From positions 744,001 through 808,000 of the forward strand of contig JADWQD010000013.1 of the NCBI GenBank assembly GCA_016110215.1: 64,000 bases of DNA, written 5' to 3'. This DNA is from Capronia americana (Eukaryota; Ascomycota; Eurotiomycetes; Chaetothyriales; Herpotrichiellaceae). The notes below the pieces were generated by a model. That model did not search any database, was not told the origin of the DNA, and was given only the letters and a program-made list of their open reading frames with translations. A program made the translations under genes and the position numbers. Each line of letters begins with the position of its first letter. Position 1 is the stretch's first letter. Below are positions 31,970 to 41,733 of this stretch, piece after piece.

Positions 31970-33798
31970 TTTGAACGCGTTTTCAGCTGTCAAGAGGGGG
32001 TGAGTAGTCGGTGAGGAAAAATTTGTGATCGGATAGGCAAGACTGTTTTGTGAAGAAGAAGTATCGCGGCACGGTAGATAGCTGAGGCTGTTCGGAGGGA
32101 AAAACTGAATTTGTCGGTGATGGAGGTGAGGTCCAAGCGGGAGAGTGAGTTTCACGAGTTCCCCCACATTTTCAAGGTGAACAAGCCATCATTTTGACCT
32201 ACCGTGAATTCCTTTTTCAGGGCCGCTTGCGGATCCCCATGCAGTGCTGAAGCTGACAACAAGTCAAACTTGGAATAAGATGCAGGCACATCAAATCGCC
32301 ATCTCGAGGCAACGTAATCGTCGACCAGCTCAGCAAAAGCCTCCGCGTAAGTGATCGACGTCATCGGGCTAAGCTTTGACCAAGCCTAATCACGTGAAAC
32401 TGCTTAAATTTTGAATGCCCAGCCGCCAAATTTCAACGAACTTCCACAGGCATCACTCAAGGTGGTCGTCGCAGCCACAGTCTCGCGCTCGACCGTGTTT
32501 CCAGTTGACAGGAAATATATCCCATCTGACGCGCCTAAGGCAAGCTGCCGGCTCCCGCTTGATCCCCGAGTCAAGGTGTCTTTCATGCCGAGCATGGGAG
32601 ACTGAGAAGGTAATTACCTTTCACATCAGCAGTGCAGAAGACGATCACGATTCTCTCTCTTACGAGACAATGATGCTCCCGCCCGTCTCCACGGTGGGCG
32701 CAAGATAATCTGTGCTGGGGATTAGCGCGCATGCTTTTACTACAGCTATGAGCTATGAGGAATGCTCACCTACTCCCAGGGTCTGATCATATCTTCACGC
32801 ATCCACTGTTGGCACTACAACATGGCATGGTGAAAGAGCCTATAACGGCTGCTCGCGGCGAGGGGATACTGTTCTTGATACTACTACACTAACGTTTGAT
32901 GGATGCGGCAGTCTCTCCACCCACAACATGAAACGAATGGCATATCGCTTCTCCACGGACGACATTGTTTGTCCTAGCAACCCTACACACAAAAGCCCTC
33001 CTTGCGGAGGTGGCAGGCGCCTCCTTGCTGTGTTGTGTATAATGAAAGCAACACTACAGCTCTTCATGTGATCGCTCTCATCTTTTCAATGGCATCTGCT
33101 GAGACGATACACCTCGCAGTTCTTCATCCCGATATCCTCACACGGAGATGACATGGGTTTCTTCCATCACCATCAATTGATCACGGAATCTCGGAGGGAG
33201 TCTAAGCTCATGCTTTGCGTCTAGAACTTGAGTCGACAGGACTGATTCGAAAGCCTTCAGCATCGGATTCGACATATCCATCTTCTCCGAGGAGCCTGCA
33301 GTGAACAAGCGTCTCTTATTATATGTCAGCGGGTCTTGCCGAGCGTATGTCGCTGACTGATCGACATGAACTGCGCAATGCTACCTCTGATGTACAATCG
33401 CTGCCTCTCGTGGATCAATCGAATCTGCCATGACATTGAACTTTCACGAACTTGATCCGATTCCGAGCAAGATGCTACGGGCGCTGCAGAATGATTCCAT
33501 AATCCACGGCCACTCGGTGGAAACGCCAAGTAAGTCGTGCGCCTGCTGCGCGTTAGTCAGCACGGCCAAGGGGACAGCCAGCCTTGCGGTACGAATCAAC
33601 ATGTGGCCAGCACATTTTCAAAATGTACGCGGTCCGCCCTTCGGCTGTCGATTGTGACAGAATGCGTCAATCGCAGAGCATAAAAGCGGCTGATGGCCCG
33701 GGTGCAACAAGATCATTCAAAAGATAAGTAAGTGCTCGGTTTTGGAACAGGTCCCAATCAATTTCCAGCATACAACGCCTCAACCACTCTTCCACACC
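31970..33798. other. 1.8-kb region between DUG3 and the GST gene
   Basis: Divergent promoter region for DUG3 and GST. Apart from a possible short gene or upstream frame at 32152-32364, no coding sequence is convincing. Confidence 0.4.
32152..32364 (-). CDS. Possible small protein or upstream ORF of DUG3
   Basis: An ATG-started frame of 70 codons with protein-like composition (MTSITYAEAFAELVDDYVA; SKFDLLSASALHGDPQAALKKEF). It lies 183 bp before the DUG3 start on the same strand. A GTAGGT donor after KKEFT could splice it onward to a CAG near 32107, which would put it in frame with DUG3; but that would bury the Dug3 catalytic Cys, so fusion is unlikely. It is either a short independent gene or a translated leader frame. 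I recognise no family. Confidence 0.3.
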   Translation of the reverse strand: MTSITYAEAFAELVDDYVASRWRFDVPASYSKFDLLSASALHGDPQAALKKEFTVGQNDGLFTLKMWGNS

Positions 33799-34730
33799 AT
33801 GCACGAAGGAAAGCCCCATTTCAAGCTCTACTCCTCCCCCGCTTCGCAATGGGCTGGCGTTCCTCTGCTTGGTCTCGTGGAGAAGGGCTACGACGCAAAT
33901 GAGTATGAAGTAGAGGACGTTGATCTGAGTAAGAACCAGCTCATCCCTAAACGGTGGCATGAGTTCGAACCAGGGCTGACATGTACTCTTATTGCGCAGT
34001 GGGTGCCGGAAATTTCCATCCCGATTATGTCAAGATCAATCGAAACGGGACGATACCATCCTTGACGAGCCCCTCGCTTCAACAGCCTCTCATTGAAAGT
34101 GCGGACATCCTTGTTCATCTCAACGACTCTCGACCATCGGGGTTGGACCTGGCAGCCAAGGATGATGGCACATCTGATTCGGTCAAGCAGCTGGTCGACC
34201 TTGTGCACAGTCCTGAAGTTAGCACCAATATTATTCTCCTGATGGCGCGCGATGCCGAGGAGATGCAGGCCAAGCAGAACGGTCCGTTTCACGACTTCCT
34301 CCGCACACGCCAGGATACACTGGAGAAGTACCACAAAGAAATGCCCGACAGCGACTTCTATAGCGCGCGTCGCCATATGAATGGCTCGATTTACAGTCAT
34401 TACGTCTCGTCGGACAACCATCCGGAGTTCTTCCAGCAAAGCCATGATGCCTATCGCGGTTTTGCCGCGGGTATGGACAAGCTGGAGTCGTTGATTGTTC
34501 TGCCATATGCCGCAGGGCCAGAGGTGACATTTGCGGATCTTCACATCGTGCCATGGCTGGCCCATGCTATGTTCGGCGCCGGAGTTCAAGAGTTAGACGA
34601 CTTTGGTAGCTTGGAGAACCTGGTTCGCAAAACAGTGCCTGATTTCAAGGTCGGTCCCAAGACAAGGGAGTGGTGGGCTAATATGATGAAGCGGGAGTCG
34701 TTCAAGAAAGTATATCCCTTCCTGCACTGA
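33799..34730 (+). CDS. Glutathione S-transferase-like protein
   Basis: Two exons (33799-33928 and 34000-34730) give 286 residues. The N-terminal thioredoxin-like half starts HFKLYSSPASQWAGVPLLGLVEKG, and NGTIPSL supplies the cis-Pro; ESADILVHL then matches the E-S glutathione-contact motif. The C-terminal half is helical, with TFADLHIVPWLAHAMFG as the usual N-capping/hydrophobic core segment. Joining across GTAAGA..GCGCAG gives EDVDLMGAGNFHPDYVKINRNG, a normal GST linker. Cytosolic conjugating enzyme or stress protein by family; no substrate can be named. ATG 33799 was chosen because the fold begins eight residues later. Confidence 0.85.
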
Positions 34731-35675
34731 GTGGGGGTCTGGATGATGGCTCAGATGGACGGATGCCCCCTCTTCATAGGTTTGGTCGGTTTCAGAAACG
34801 AGAAATCCGGTTGTCAATTAAGCTACGGGGCCTCAATTAGCTATCTACCTACCCTTATACGCAATACCACTCTGCTTACTGCCCCCTACTTCGCCTTTCT
34901 TTGCCTCTTCTGTTCCTCAAGCTTTCCAACCTTGCAACTATTTCGGCGTCCCGTCGTAGGTGAGGGCAGGGCAGAGCAAGGCAAATAAACACGCCCGAAA
35001 TTGATTCCCCAGCGCCGAACGGCCTCGACCCCTCAAAGGAGAGAAATGTACTGATCCCGATCCCCGGCGAGGCGTGGAGTGCGACGGGAGAGCCCTGAGA
35101 GGTACAGTATGTGGTATTACAGTAGGCCACGCAGCTTCGGCACCCCCTGCGGTGTATTTATATATTCACGCGGGTCCAAACCATACCGTACCTCCTATAC
35201 CCAATATGATTACTTCTCCACCAAGGACAGCAGTAGGACTCAGGCATGCCATTACGCCGATGCAAGCAAAAGACCGGTTCGAAGGTTGGTGTTTAAGAGG
35301 GGAATATGGGAGCAGCGGAGTTGAGCGTGGATGTACATGTCCGTGTTCATGTCATGCCGACCGACCGACCGACCAGGATTGCTGGCGTTGGTCGTGATCT
35401 TCACGCTGGATGACACCACCGCGACGACCGACAAATACGAGCAAAGTGGCCGGCCGGCACGCTCTGGTCCCAGAGACTGTACATACGTGAGAATCAAAAG
35501 ATACAGGCCGAGCACGACTGCTTGCCGAGTGTATCTTTCGACCAGAGGCTTAGACAGGTCGGTGGTATCAAGAGCTATTATTTCTCGTCGTATCCTCCCG
35601 TCCGAAGGTCTTGCTGGCTTCCCTAACCGAGGTCTTCTGCCCGTCGTCCTCTCTCCTATTGTCCGTTCGACAACC
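34731..35675. other. 0.9-kb intergenic region
   Basis: GST 3' flank and dioxygenase promoter. Contains a CCGA tetranucleotide repeat at 35357-35374. An in-frame extension upstream of the dioxygenase ATG (to 35331) is low in protein character and treated as leader. Confidence 0.45.
35357..35374. repeat. Short CCGA tandem repeat
   Basis: Four and a half copies of CCGA in the leader region of the dioxygenase gene. Simple microsatellite. Confidence 0.7.
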
Positions 35676-36896
35676 ATGGCAGCCGCTGTACAGTCATTGC
35701 CATACCAAGCGGTCAAACTCGACGCTCCATCTTCCAACCTTGTTGCCTTCGAGTCCTTTGATCTGCCTCCTAGCAACCAAAAGGTGCTTGGACCCCCTCA
35801 CCCGCCCGGCACAGTTACTCCCCTAGCGCTCAGGCCTAGTAGTATTACCGGTGGGACCGGCGCGGAGCCCGAGCCCGATCTCGACCATGTCATCGAGACG
35901 GTCAAGCTTCTACAATCTTCCCAAGGCGGCGGCGGCGGAGTTCTCACGCAAAAGCTAGCCCGGCATGGCACGCTGCTGTTCCGCGGCCTGCCCATCCACA
36001 ACGCGGAGGATTTCAGCAAGTTCGCGCATGCGTTCGGGTGGACGCCGCACGAAATCATCGGCATCGTCGTCAACCGGCCCGTGCTGGCGCCCAACGTGGC
36101 CCCCGCGAACGAGGCGCCCAAGGACGTGCTGATCTACAACCACAATGAATCCCCCCAGGTGCCGCACGCGCCCGAGTATATCTTCTTCTACGCGCACCGG
36201 GTGCCAGAGACGGGAGGCGAGACGCCCATCTCGTCGTCTCTCGAGCTGTTCCACCGCGCCGAGCAGGAGATGCCGGAGTTTGTCGCGCGCCTGGCCGAGA
36301 AGGGCATCCGCAGCAAGGTCACGTACAAGCCCGAGGTGCAGTACGCGGGCGGGTCGACGCTGCGGCAGGCGTTCGGGAAGGAGATCCAGGACGGCGACGA
36401 CCAAGAGACGCGCCGAGCCAAGATCGAGGCGCAGATCGCCCGGTACGGCCGCGGCGAGCATACGACGTGGGAGTGGCAGGACGACGGCAGCGTTGTTGTC
36501 ACGCACAGGTTGCCGGCGATCCGCACGCAGCCGGGGACTGGCTTGCCAACGCTGTTCACCGGCCTGGCGGCTTACTACAAGCGCTTCCTCGCTGCGAGTG
36601 ACGTCGACGCGGCCGCGAGGAAGAACGCCGCCGAGCAGCTGTACGGGGACGGCACGCCAATTCCCGAGAAGTACCTTGCGCGGTTGGCCGAGATCACCGA
36701 CGAGATTCGCGTGCTGCACAAGTGGCAGCGTGGCGATGTTTTGGTGTATGATAACATCATCGCCCAACATGGCAGACAGCCCTGGCAAGGGCGACAAGAG
36801 GACCGCGTCGTCATGGCGAGTCTCTTTGACGGAGTCGTGCCTGGAGCGTACGTGCCGGAGGATTGGGCTCAGGTCGTGCAGGCGCTGGAGGGATAG
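35676..36896 (+). CDS. TauD/TfdA-family Fe(II)/2-oxoglutarate dioxygenase
   Basis: A single-exon 406-residue protein of the clavaminate-synthase-like fold. HGTLLFRGLPI (about 98-108) and FSKFAHAFGW are standard entry motifs of the family. The metal triad reads H156-N-E158, so the acid is Glu rather than the common Asp, with the distal His at about 365 (AQHGRQPWQGR) and the 2-oxoglutarate-binding Arg at about 373. VPETGGETPISSS matches the GGET substrate-pocket strand. Family members hydroxylate or desulfonate small organic acids, or modify natural-product intermediates (SyrP type uses HxE). Very high GC at third positions. It is convergent with the GNAT gene, with 91 bp between stops. The start at ATG 35676 gives a normal length. 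Confidence 0.88.
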   Translation: MAAAVQSLPYQAVKLDAPSSNLVAFESFDLPPSNQKVLGPPHPPGTVTPLALRPSSITGGTGAEPEPDLDHVIETVKLLQSSQGGGGGVLTQKLARHGTLLFRGLPIHNAEDFSKFAHAFGWTPHEIIGIVVNRPVLAPNVAPANEAPKDVLIYNHNESPQVPHAPEYIFFYAHRVPETGGETPISSSLELFHRAEQEMPEFVARLAEKGIRSKVTYKPEVQYAGGSTLRQAFGKEIQDGDDQETRRAKIEAQIARYGRGEHTTWEWQDDGSVVVTHRLPAIRTQPGTGLPTLFTGLAAYYKRFLAASDVDAAARKNAAEQLYGDGTPIPEKYLARLAEITDEIRVLHKWQRGDVLVYDNIIAQHGRQPWQGRQEDRVVMASLFDGVVPGAYVPEDWAQVVQALEG

Positions 36897-36987
36897 GAAA
36901 TCTACAGTATACAGTATCTGACTGGACTGACATGCAATGCGAGACACCGTTTTCCCCTAAGTCCTGGATCTCTATGATTTAGAACTG

Positions 36988-37859
36988 CTACGCCTCTATC
37001 ATCATACCCCAGAGTAAGACCCCTTCCCCACCTTGCTCAGCCCATCCTTCGGCGTTGATGACCCCTTGGCCTATTCGCACTTCGTCTGCTACTTGGAATC
37101 CGAAGTGGGCGTAGACATCTCTGGCATGTCGATTGGTCGCCTCCAGCCAGACCGGGACGTTTTGTTCGCGAGCTTTTTGCAGGAAGGGTTCTATCACGTG
37201 GCGGACCGCGCCTGCGACGCCGTAGCAGAGTAAGCAACACTTCCAACATCTTAGCGCGGAAGGGAACCCGTCCGCGCCCTGGCGGCGGCGGCGGTTTGAG
37301 GAAGAAGCATACGGACCTTTCTCTCGCCTCGAGGGTGACCGGCCAATGAGATTGAGATACCAATGAGGACGGTCGCCCAGGTACTTTTGCTTCATCGCGT
37401 CGAACTTCTCCCGGTATTCGGCCGCTCCTTCGGAGACAGGACCACTGGGGACAGGCTTCTTGGTGCCTGGGGGGAGCCTATCACTTCTTTTAGTGGAATG
37501 GTTGAACAAACGGTCAATACTTCCACCTCGTCCAGCCGTAGATACTGGGGAAATGGGGGATATCTAAACATTCTTTCTGTCTTGCTCGTTTAACCTTACC
37601 ATAGAGCCACTGCTGCGAAGTCGTACGTCTGAACCAAGACACCTCCGTTTTTGTGTCGGGTGGTGATGAGCGGTAGCCAAAACTCGACTCGCAGGTCGGG
37701 TTGCGATAGTTTGGGGTGGTCGGGCTGTGACTCACGGCCCAGGAACAAGTATCGATTGAGCGCATCGTTGGAAAAAGCCGCGCCGATCACCTGCGCGAAT
37801 CTTGCCACGTCTTCGTCCTGTGATATGGTGGTGAGGGCTTGTTCGCTGTTGAGCGCCAT
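36988..37859 (-). CDS. GNAT-family N-acetyltransferase
   Basis: Three exons (37859-37600, 37477-37317, 37211-36988) give 214 residues. Splicing yields AAVALWLPPGTKKPVPSGP, then HWYLNLIGRSPSRREKGAVRHVIEPFLQKARE, in which the RxxKG segment is the acetyl-CoA pyrophosphate loop, and VPVWLEATNRHARDVYAHFGF, the conserved C-terminal GNAT block. Reading through the second intron would insert about 36 residues of Arg- and Cys-rich nonsense in the acetyl-CoA loop. Donors are GTAAGG and GTCCGT, acceptors TAG and CAG. The order fits fungal toxin- or amine-acetylating GNATs; the substrate is unknown. Cytosolic. Confidence 0.87.
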
Positions 37860-38492
37860 GGTCGATTTGTAGGGAGGAGAGCACCGCGACGCGCTGCGAT
37901 CGGTTGGATCTCTGCCTGGCTTGATGCCAAAGATACCGAGTCATGGGAGCGTGGGAGTGGGGACGAATAGGTACCTACTGTGGAAGGAGTCATACCGTGT
38001 GGTCGGTCGGAGAAGTCCACTAGTTCATGCTGTAGGGCGGTACGTACAATGAGTAGGAGACCCTGCCATGTCGTGGCATTGGGTGTGAGAGACACAGGCG
38101 GCCGTAATAAATGATTCGGGCACTATAAAAGGCCGTCGGGTCGGACTGGCTGTGGAACGAGAAATGGAATGAAAATGATAGAGATGGATAATATGAGTAC
38201 ACCCTCGATGCATGGTTGGGTGGCACGCACCGAGGCATGGCCTTTCGTGCCGTTTACGCTCATGCCGCTTTGATTGCTAGAAGGGAATAAGGAAGGGTGT
38301 TGACATGCATCTTTACGGCCATCGTCCTCCCAGTCGTCGCAGGTATCGCAGCGTCGCACGGCTGCGCACCACCGTGGCTTGTTGCAAGACACAAGCATTG
38401 ATGGAACATTTCAGCTGGACAGCAGGTAGCCTGGGCCTGACGGTCGTAGGCTGGGTTGAAGCTACGCCGACTTGTGAGATGGCGGGGGTGCG

Positions 38493-38520
38493 AGGAATGG
38501 AGGAATGGAGGAATGGAGGG
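38493..38520. repeat. AGGAATGG tandem repeat
   Basis: Three and a half copies of an 8-nt unit followed by related GGAGGG runs. Simple sequence; no gene in it. Confidence 0.7.
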
Positions 38521-39465
38521 AGTGAGATATGGAGGGGTGGTAGGCACGGAGGATGGCTTGACGGCGAGAATTGCGCCTGCAGGCAAGTGGATCGCTCAAC
38601 GACGCGCGTTTGTCGTAGTCATGCTCTACCGTAATAGATTCGAGATTCGTTCGTCGCTTGTTTCCTTCCACCGCATCTCTACTTCTTTCTCTGCCAAGTT
38701 TCAATGCCGCGGCCCGGACCACTTCGCGCGCCAGTGATGGCATGCAGGGTGGCAGGCTATCTCGCATGCCTTCGTTCACCAAACTCGCGAGAATTTTGCG
38801 ATGACAGATCGCACCCGAAACACAAGGGCTGATCGTGCAACCGAAGTTAAAAGATGGAGTTGTGGACAAATGTGGAAATAAAATGCGAACAGGATAAAGC
38901 TGTCATTTTGAAACTGCCATCTAGCACTGGCGGAACCCAACACAAGGTCGATGGTGGAAAATCAAACCTGATCGTGACAATGGAGGGATTCCTGCAACGG
39001 GGGGAACCATGGGTCGGCGTGGGAAGTGAAAACAGCGCACACTACAGATACTTAATGCTATCGCTTTTGAGTACCTGGAAGGATACCTGCCGGTCTGGGC
39101 AGTTACGACCACCTCTCACCTGTGACTCTCACCTGTTGAGGGAAGGTCCCAAACATGACAAAGCAGAATGATTGTTGCTCGTGGATCCAGCTCCTCGACT
39201 ATCCGTGAAGGCCACGCTGTGTTTATCGTGGGCAGGGTAAGCCTCGCCTTCGAAGCGAGCGACGAAGTGTCTGATGATCATGGGCGCCTCTCCGGGATGT
39301 TTCTGGCGACATCCTCGATTACGCTTTGGGATGATGGCTCAACAGCAGACACTTCTCATGAGCGTGTTCGACAGTATTATCGGGCCTGGGACTTTCCTAT
39401 GGCGCGTGCTATGGCTTGCATTCTGCCATTTATATGTTTGGTCCGACTCGGGGCGCCTTTGGGTC

Positions 39466-40022
39466 TCATCGTCGCAGGTATGGATGAGATAAGGGGTTCT
39501 GGTTGTGGTATGATCTCGTTTGAACGGCACAGTAACGTACTTGTTCTGTGCTTAGGACTGGCTGTTTGGGCCTGATGCACAGCTTCAGTGAGATGACCAC
39601 CCTGCTTCGGCACAGGTTGGCTCTGTGAAGGTGGATTATTCCCCGTAGTGCACAACCTCGTCGCTTCACCTCATACTGACCACAGTGGCATGCGGGACAC
39701 GTCAAAGATCCGGCTCTGAGCTTGCCATTTCGACCATGTCCTACCCTATATGGAATCCCCTTCGCCGCGCCACGCATCATCTTCGTTGACCGTCCTCGAC
39801 GAGCCTGTGATTCGGCCATCTGATTCTCCTCTACTGGATATCCGACGACGTGTTTCCTGCTAACCTGGGCGATCCTCTTCTTAGCATTGGTGTGTACTGA
39901 GACTGGAGTGTTTGAATCTATGTTCAAATTCCCAAGTTCCTCATTATGCGCTTCGTCCTCATTCAGGTAGCCAACGTTGGGATCTTTGGTGGTGACTCTC
40001 CCGTATTTCGGTATTGGAAGTG
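39466..40022 (-). pseudogene. Possible unmodelled or eroded coding segment
   Basis: On the minus strand a frame stays open from a CTAG acceptor-like site at about 40022 to 39466. Its first two thirds look like protein (KYGRVTTKDPNVGYLNEDE; AKKRIAQVSRKHVVGYPVEE; RRGRSTKMMRGAAKGIP) and end in a small Cys/His group (LTCPACHCG), after which composition becomes random. No ATG-started first exon or downstream exon could be joined with confidence. It may be part of a DNA-binding protein, or noise. Low confidence. Confidence 0.2.
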
Positions 40023-40427
40023 ACTAGCCAGCCTTAAGGTGCCGTGGAATGAGAAGCCAGACTCAGCTCTAGACACGGTGCTAACCGATGTTACGAATAT
40101 TGATATGCTGGTAGAATGGGTGTGTTACTTGCAGCGTTGCACTGGCCGCACCTTCTCCTTCCTCCAGGGTCCGCACAACTGATCAGTCCGTGAACGTCCT
40201 ACCAGAAGGAGGATAGCGATGACCCCTCCAGAAAATCGATTTCGGATCCGGACGCATTCGGGACTCGGCGCCAAACCAGGTGAGGCAACCTCGGTTCCTT
40301 TCCCCAGACTACTGCGCCTCTGCCGCTCAATGCGGTGACCAACCAAGTAGTCGCAGTCGGGCCTTATGAATGGCGAAACCCCTGTCAGGTCTCGCTATGC
40401 TTCAACCACCATCTCTGAGATTCAGCA

Positions 40428-41406
40428 ATGTCGACAGGAAGGGCGACCGCCCTGCTCGGAGCAGGGACTCAAGGCCGGCGTCTGGCCTACATGGTAGAGC
40501 TCATCTGCATCGTTCTTCGTCTATCCCGAACCCCAGCTGATTATATTTTGGCGACAGTGGTCAAGCCAGGGAAGAGCGGTTCACCTCGTTGACGCACAGG
40601 AGAAGCAACTGTCCGACAGTCTGAAGTATATCGACAGCCTGAGAGGTGCTTCACGAAGGCCGGAGGCACGATGGGGTACTATCAAGACTTTCACCCCAGA
40701 TTCATTGCGCGTAGCTCTCCAGGACACGTGGTTGATTGTCGAGGTACGAGCAAATCAGTCACCGAGTCAAGGCTTGTACATATAGCTGATCCGCATGTCG
40801 GTCTAGTGCGTCCCAGAGAAACTGGAGCTGAAGCAGCAGGTCATCGCTCAACTTGACGAGCTGGCACCGACGGACGCGATCATTGCGTCGAACTCGAGCA
40901 GTCACAGCATCTCGGAAATCATCGACGGCTTGAGCCTGTCCAACCCGCGGCGGATTCTCAGCGCTCATACCTACTGGCCACCGGAGACATCGGCCATTGA
41001 GCTCATGGGCCACGAGAATACCGACCCTGCGATTATCCCGCTTCTGATGCAGCAATGCCGAGAGCACGGGTTCAGCCCTTTCCACGTGAAGAAGGATTCT
41101 ATGGGCTACATCTACAACAGGATCTGGGCCGCAATCAAGAGAGAAGCATTGCTCACGGCAGCGGAAGGCGTCGCCACGCCCTCGGAGATAGACGCCATCT
41201 TTAAGGACGTCCTGAAGACACCCAAAGGTCCCTTTGAGCAGATGGACGTGGTTGGACTAGATGTCGTACTCAACATTGAGGATCATTATGCGGAAAAGCG
41301 GCGAGACATCCCGATCGAGCCACGAGAGTATCTGCAGCGCTTGGTTCGCGATGGTCGACTAGGCGTCAAGAGCGGACAAGGGTTTTATAGCTATTCGAAG
41401 TCATGA
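40428..41406 (+). CDS. 3-hydroxyacyl-CoA dehydrogenase family protein
   Basis: Three exons (40428-40493, 40558-40743, 40807-41406) give 283 residues. The N-terminal Rossmann domain starts TALLGAGTQGRRLAYMWSSQG with GxGxxG, followed by an acidic residue after the second strand (HLVDAQ), so NAD is expected. LIVECVPEKLELK, IIASNSSSHSISEI (catalytic Ser region) and SAHTYWPP replace the usual HFFNP block. The C-terminal 3HCDH domain has KDSMGYIYNRIWAAIKREAL and LGVKSGQGFYSYS. It is shorter than mitochondrial HAD enzymes and resembles fungal cytosolic or peroxisomal homologues acting on small hydroxy acids. Its end is 327 bp from the start of the zinc-cluster regulator, suggesting a linked pathway. 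Confidence 0.88.
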
Positions 41407-41733
41407 CAGATCAATCCCCGTATGTAGCTCGACTGGAGGGTTGCGACAAGCAGCGTCACTCGGGACCCCTCAAGCCTAAGCCCGCAGGCCTTAAGAAACC
41501 CACCAGCCCGAGACGTTGCCGTAGCCCCGCACTCCCCCGCCCAGGCATCCCCGTGATGTTCTCTCCGAAGCTGTGTGAGCTGAACAGGTAACTGGGCCGC
41601 TTCGATTTCCAAGCTGGGCGGCGTGAAGCAGCAGCCACTACCCGCGCTCTACACTTTCGATCCTTTCCCCCCATCTCGACCATGCTTTTCAACCCCAGCT
41701 CTGCAACCGTTGGTGGACGAGGTCTCAAATGGC
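41407..41733. other. Intergenic, promoter of the AlcR-type regulator
   Basis: Same-direction spacer. The reading frame of the regulator runs upstream to 41623 but has no ATG there. Nothing else seen. Confidence 0.45.

Larger units (their letters stand above)
37860..40427. other. 2.6-kb gene-poor stretch
   Basis: The longest stretch without a firm gene. It holds the GNAT promoter, a GGAATGGA repeat at 38493-38520, and one leftward segment at 39466-40022 with protein-like composition that may be an eroded or unmodelled gene. Otherwise only short chance frames. Confidence 0.4.

Noticed and set aside
30917..32167. N-terminal extension of Dug3 to 32167
   Set aside because: The catalytic Cys must be residue 2 after the initiator Met; the upstream 66 codons are leader sequence.
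35955..36947. 330-codon antisense frame over the dioxygenase gene
   Set aside because: Also a codon-bias shadow; repetitive Arg/Leu/Val composition and no recognisable domain.
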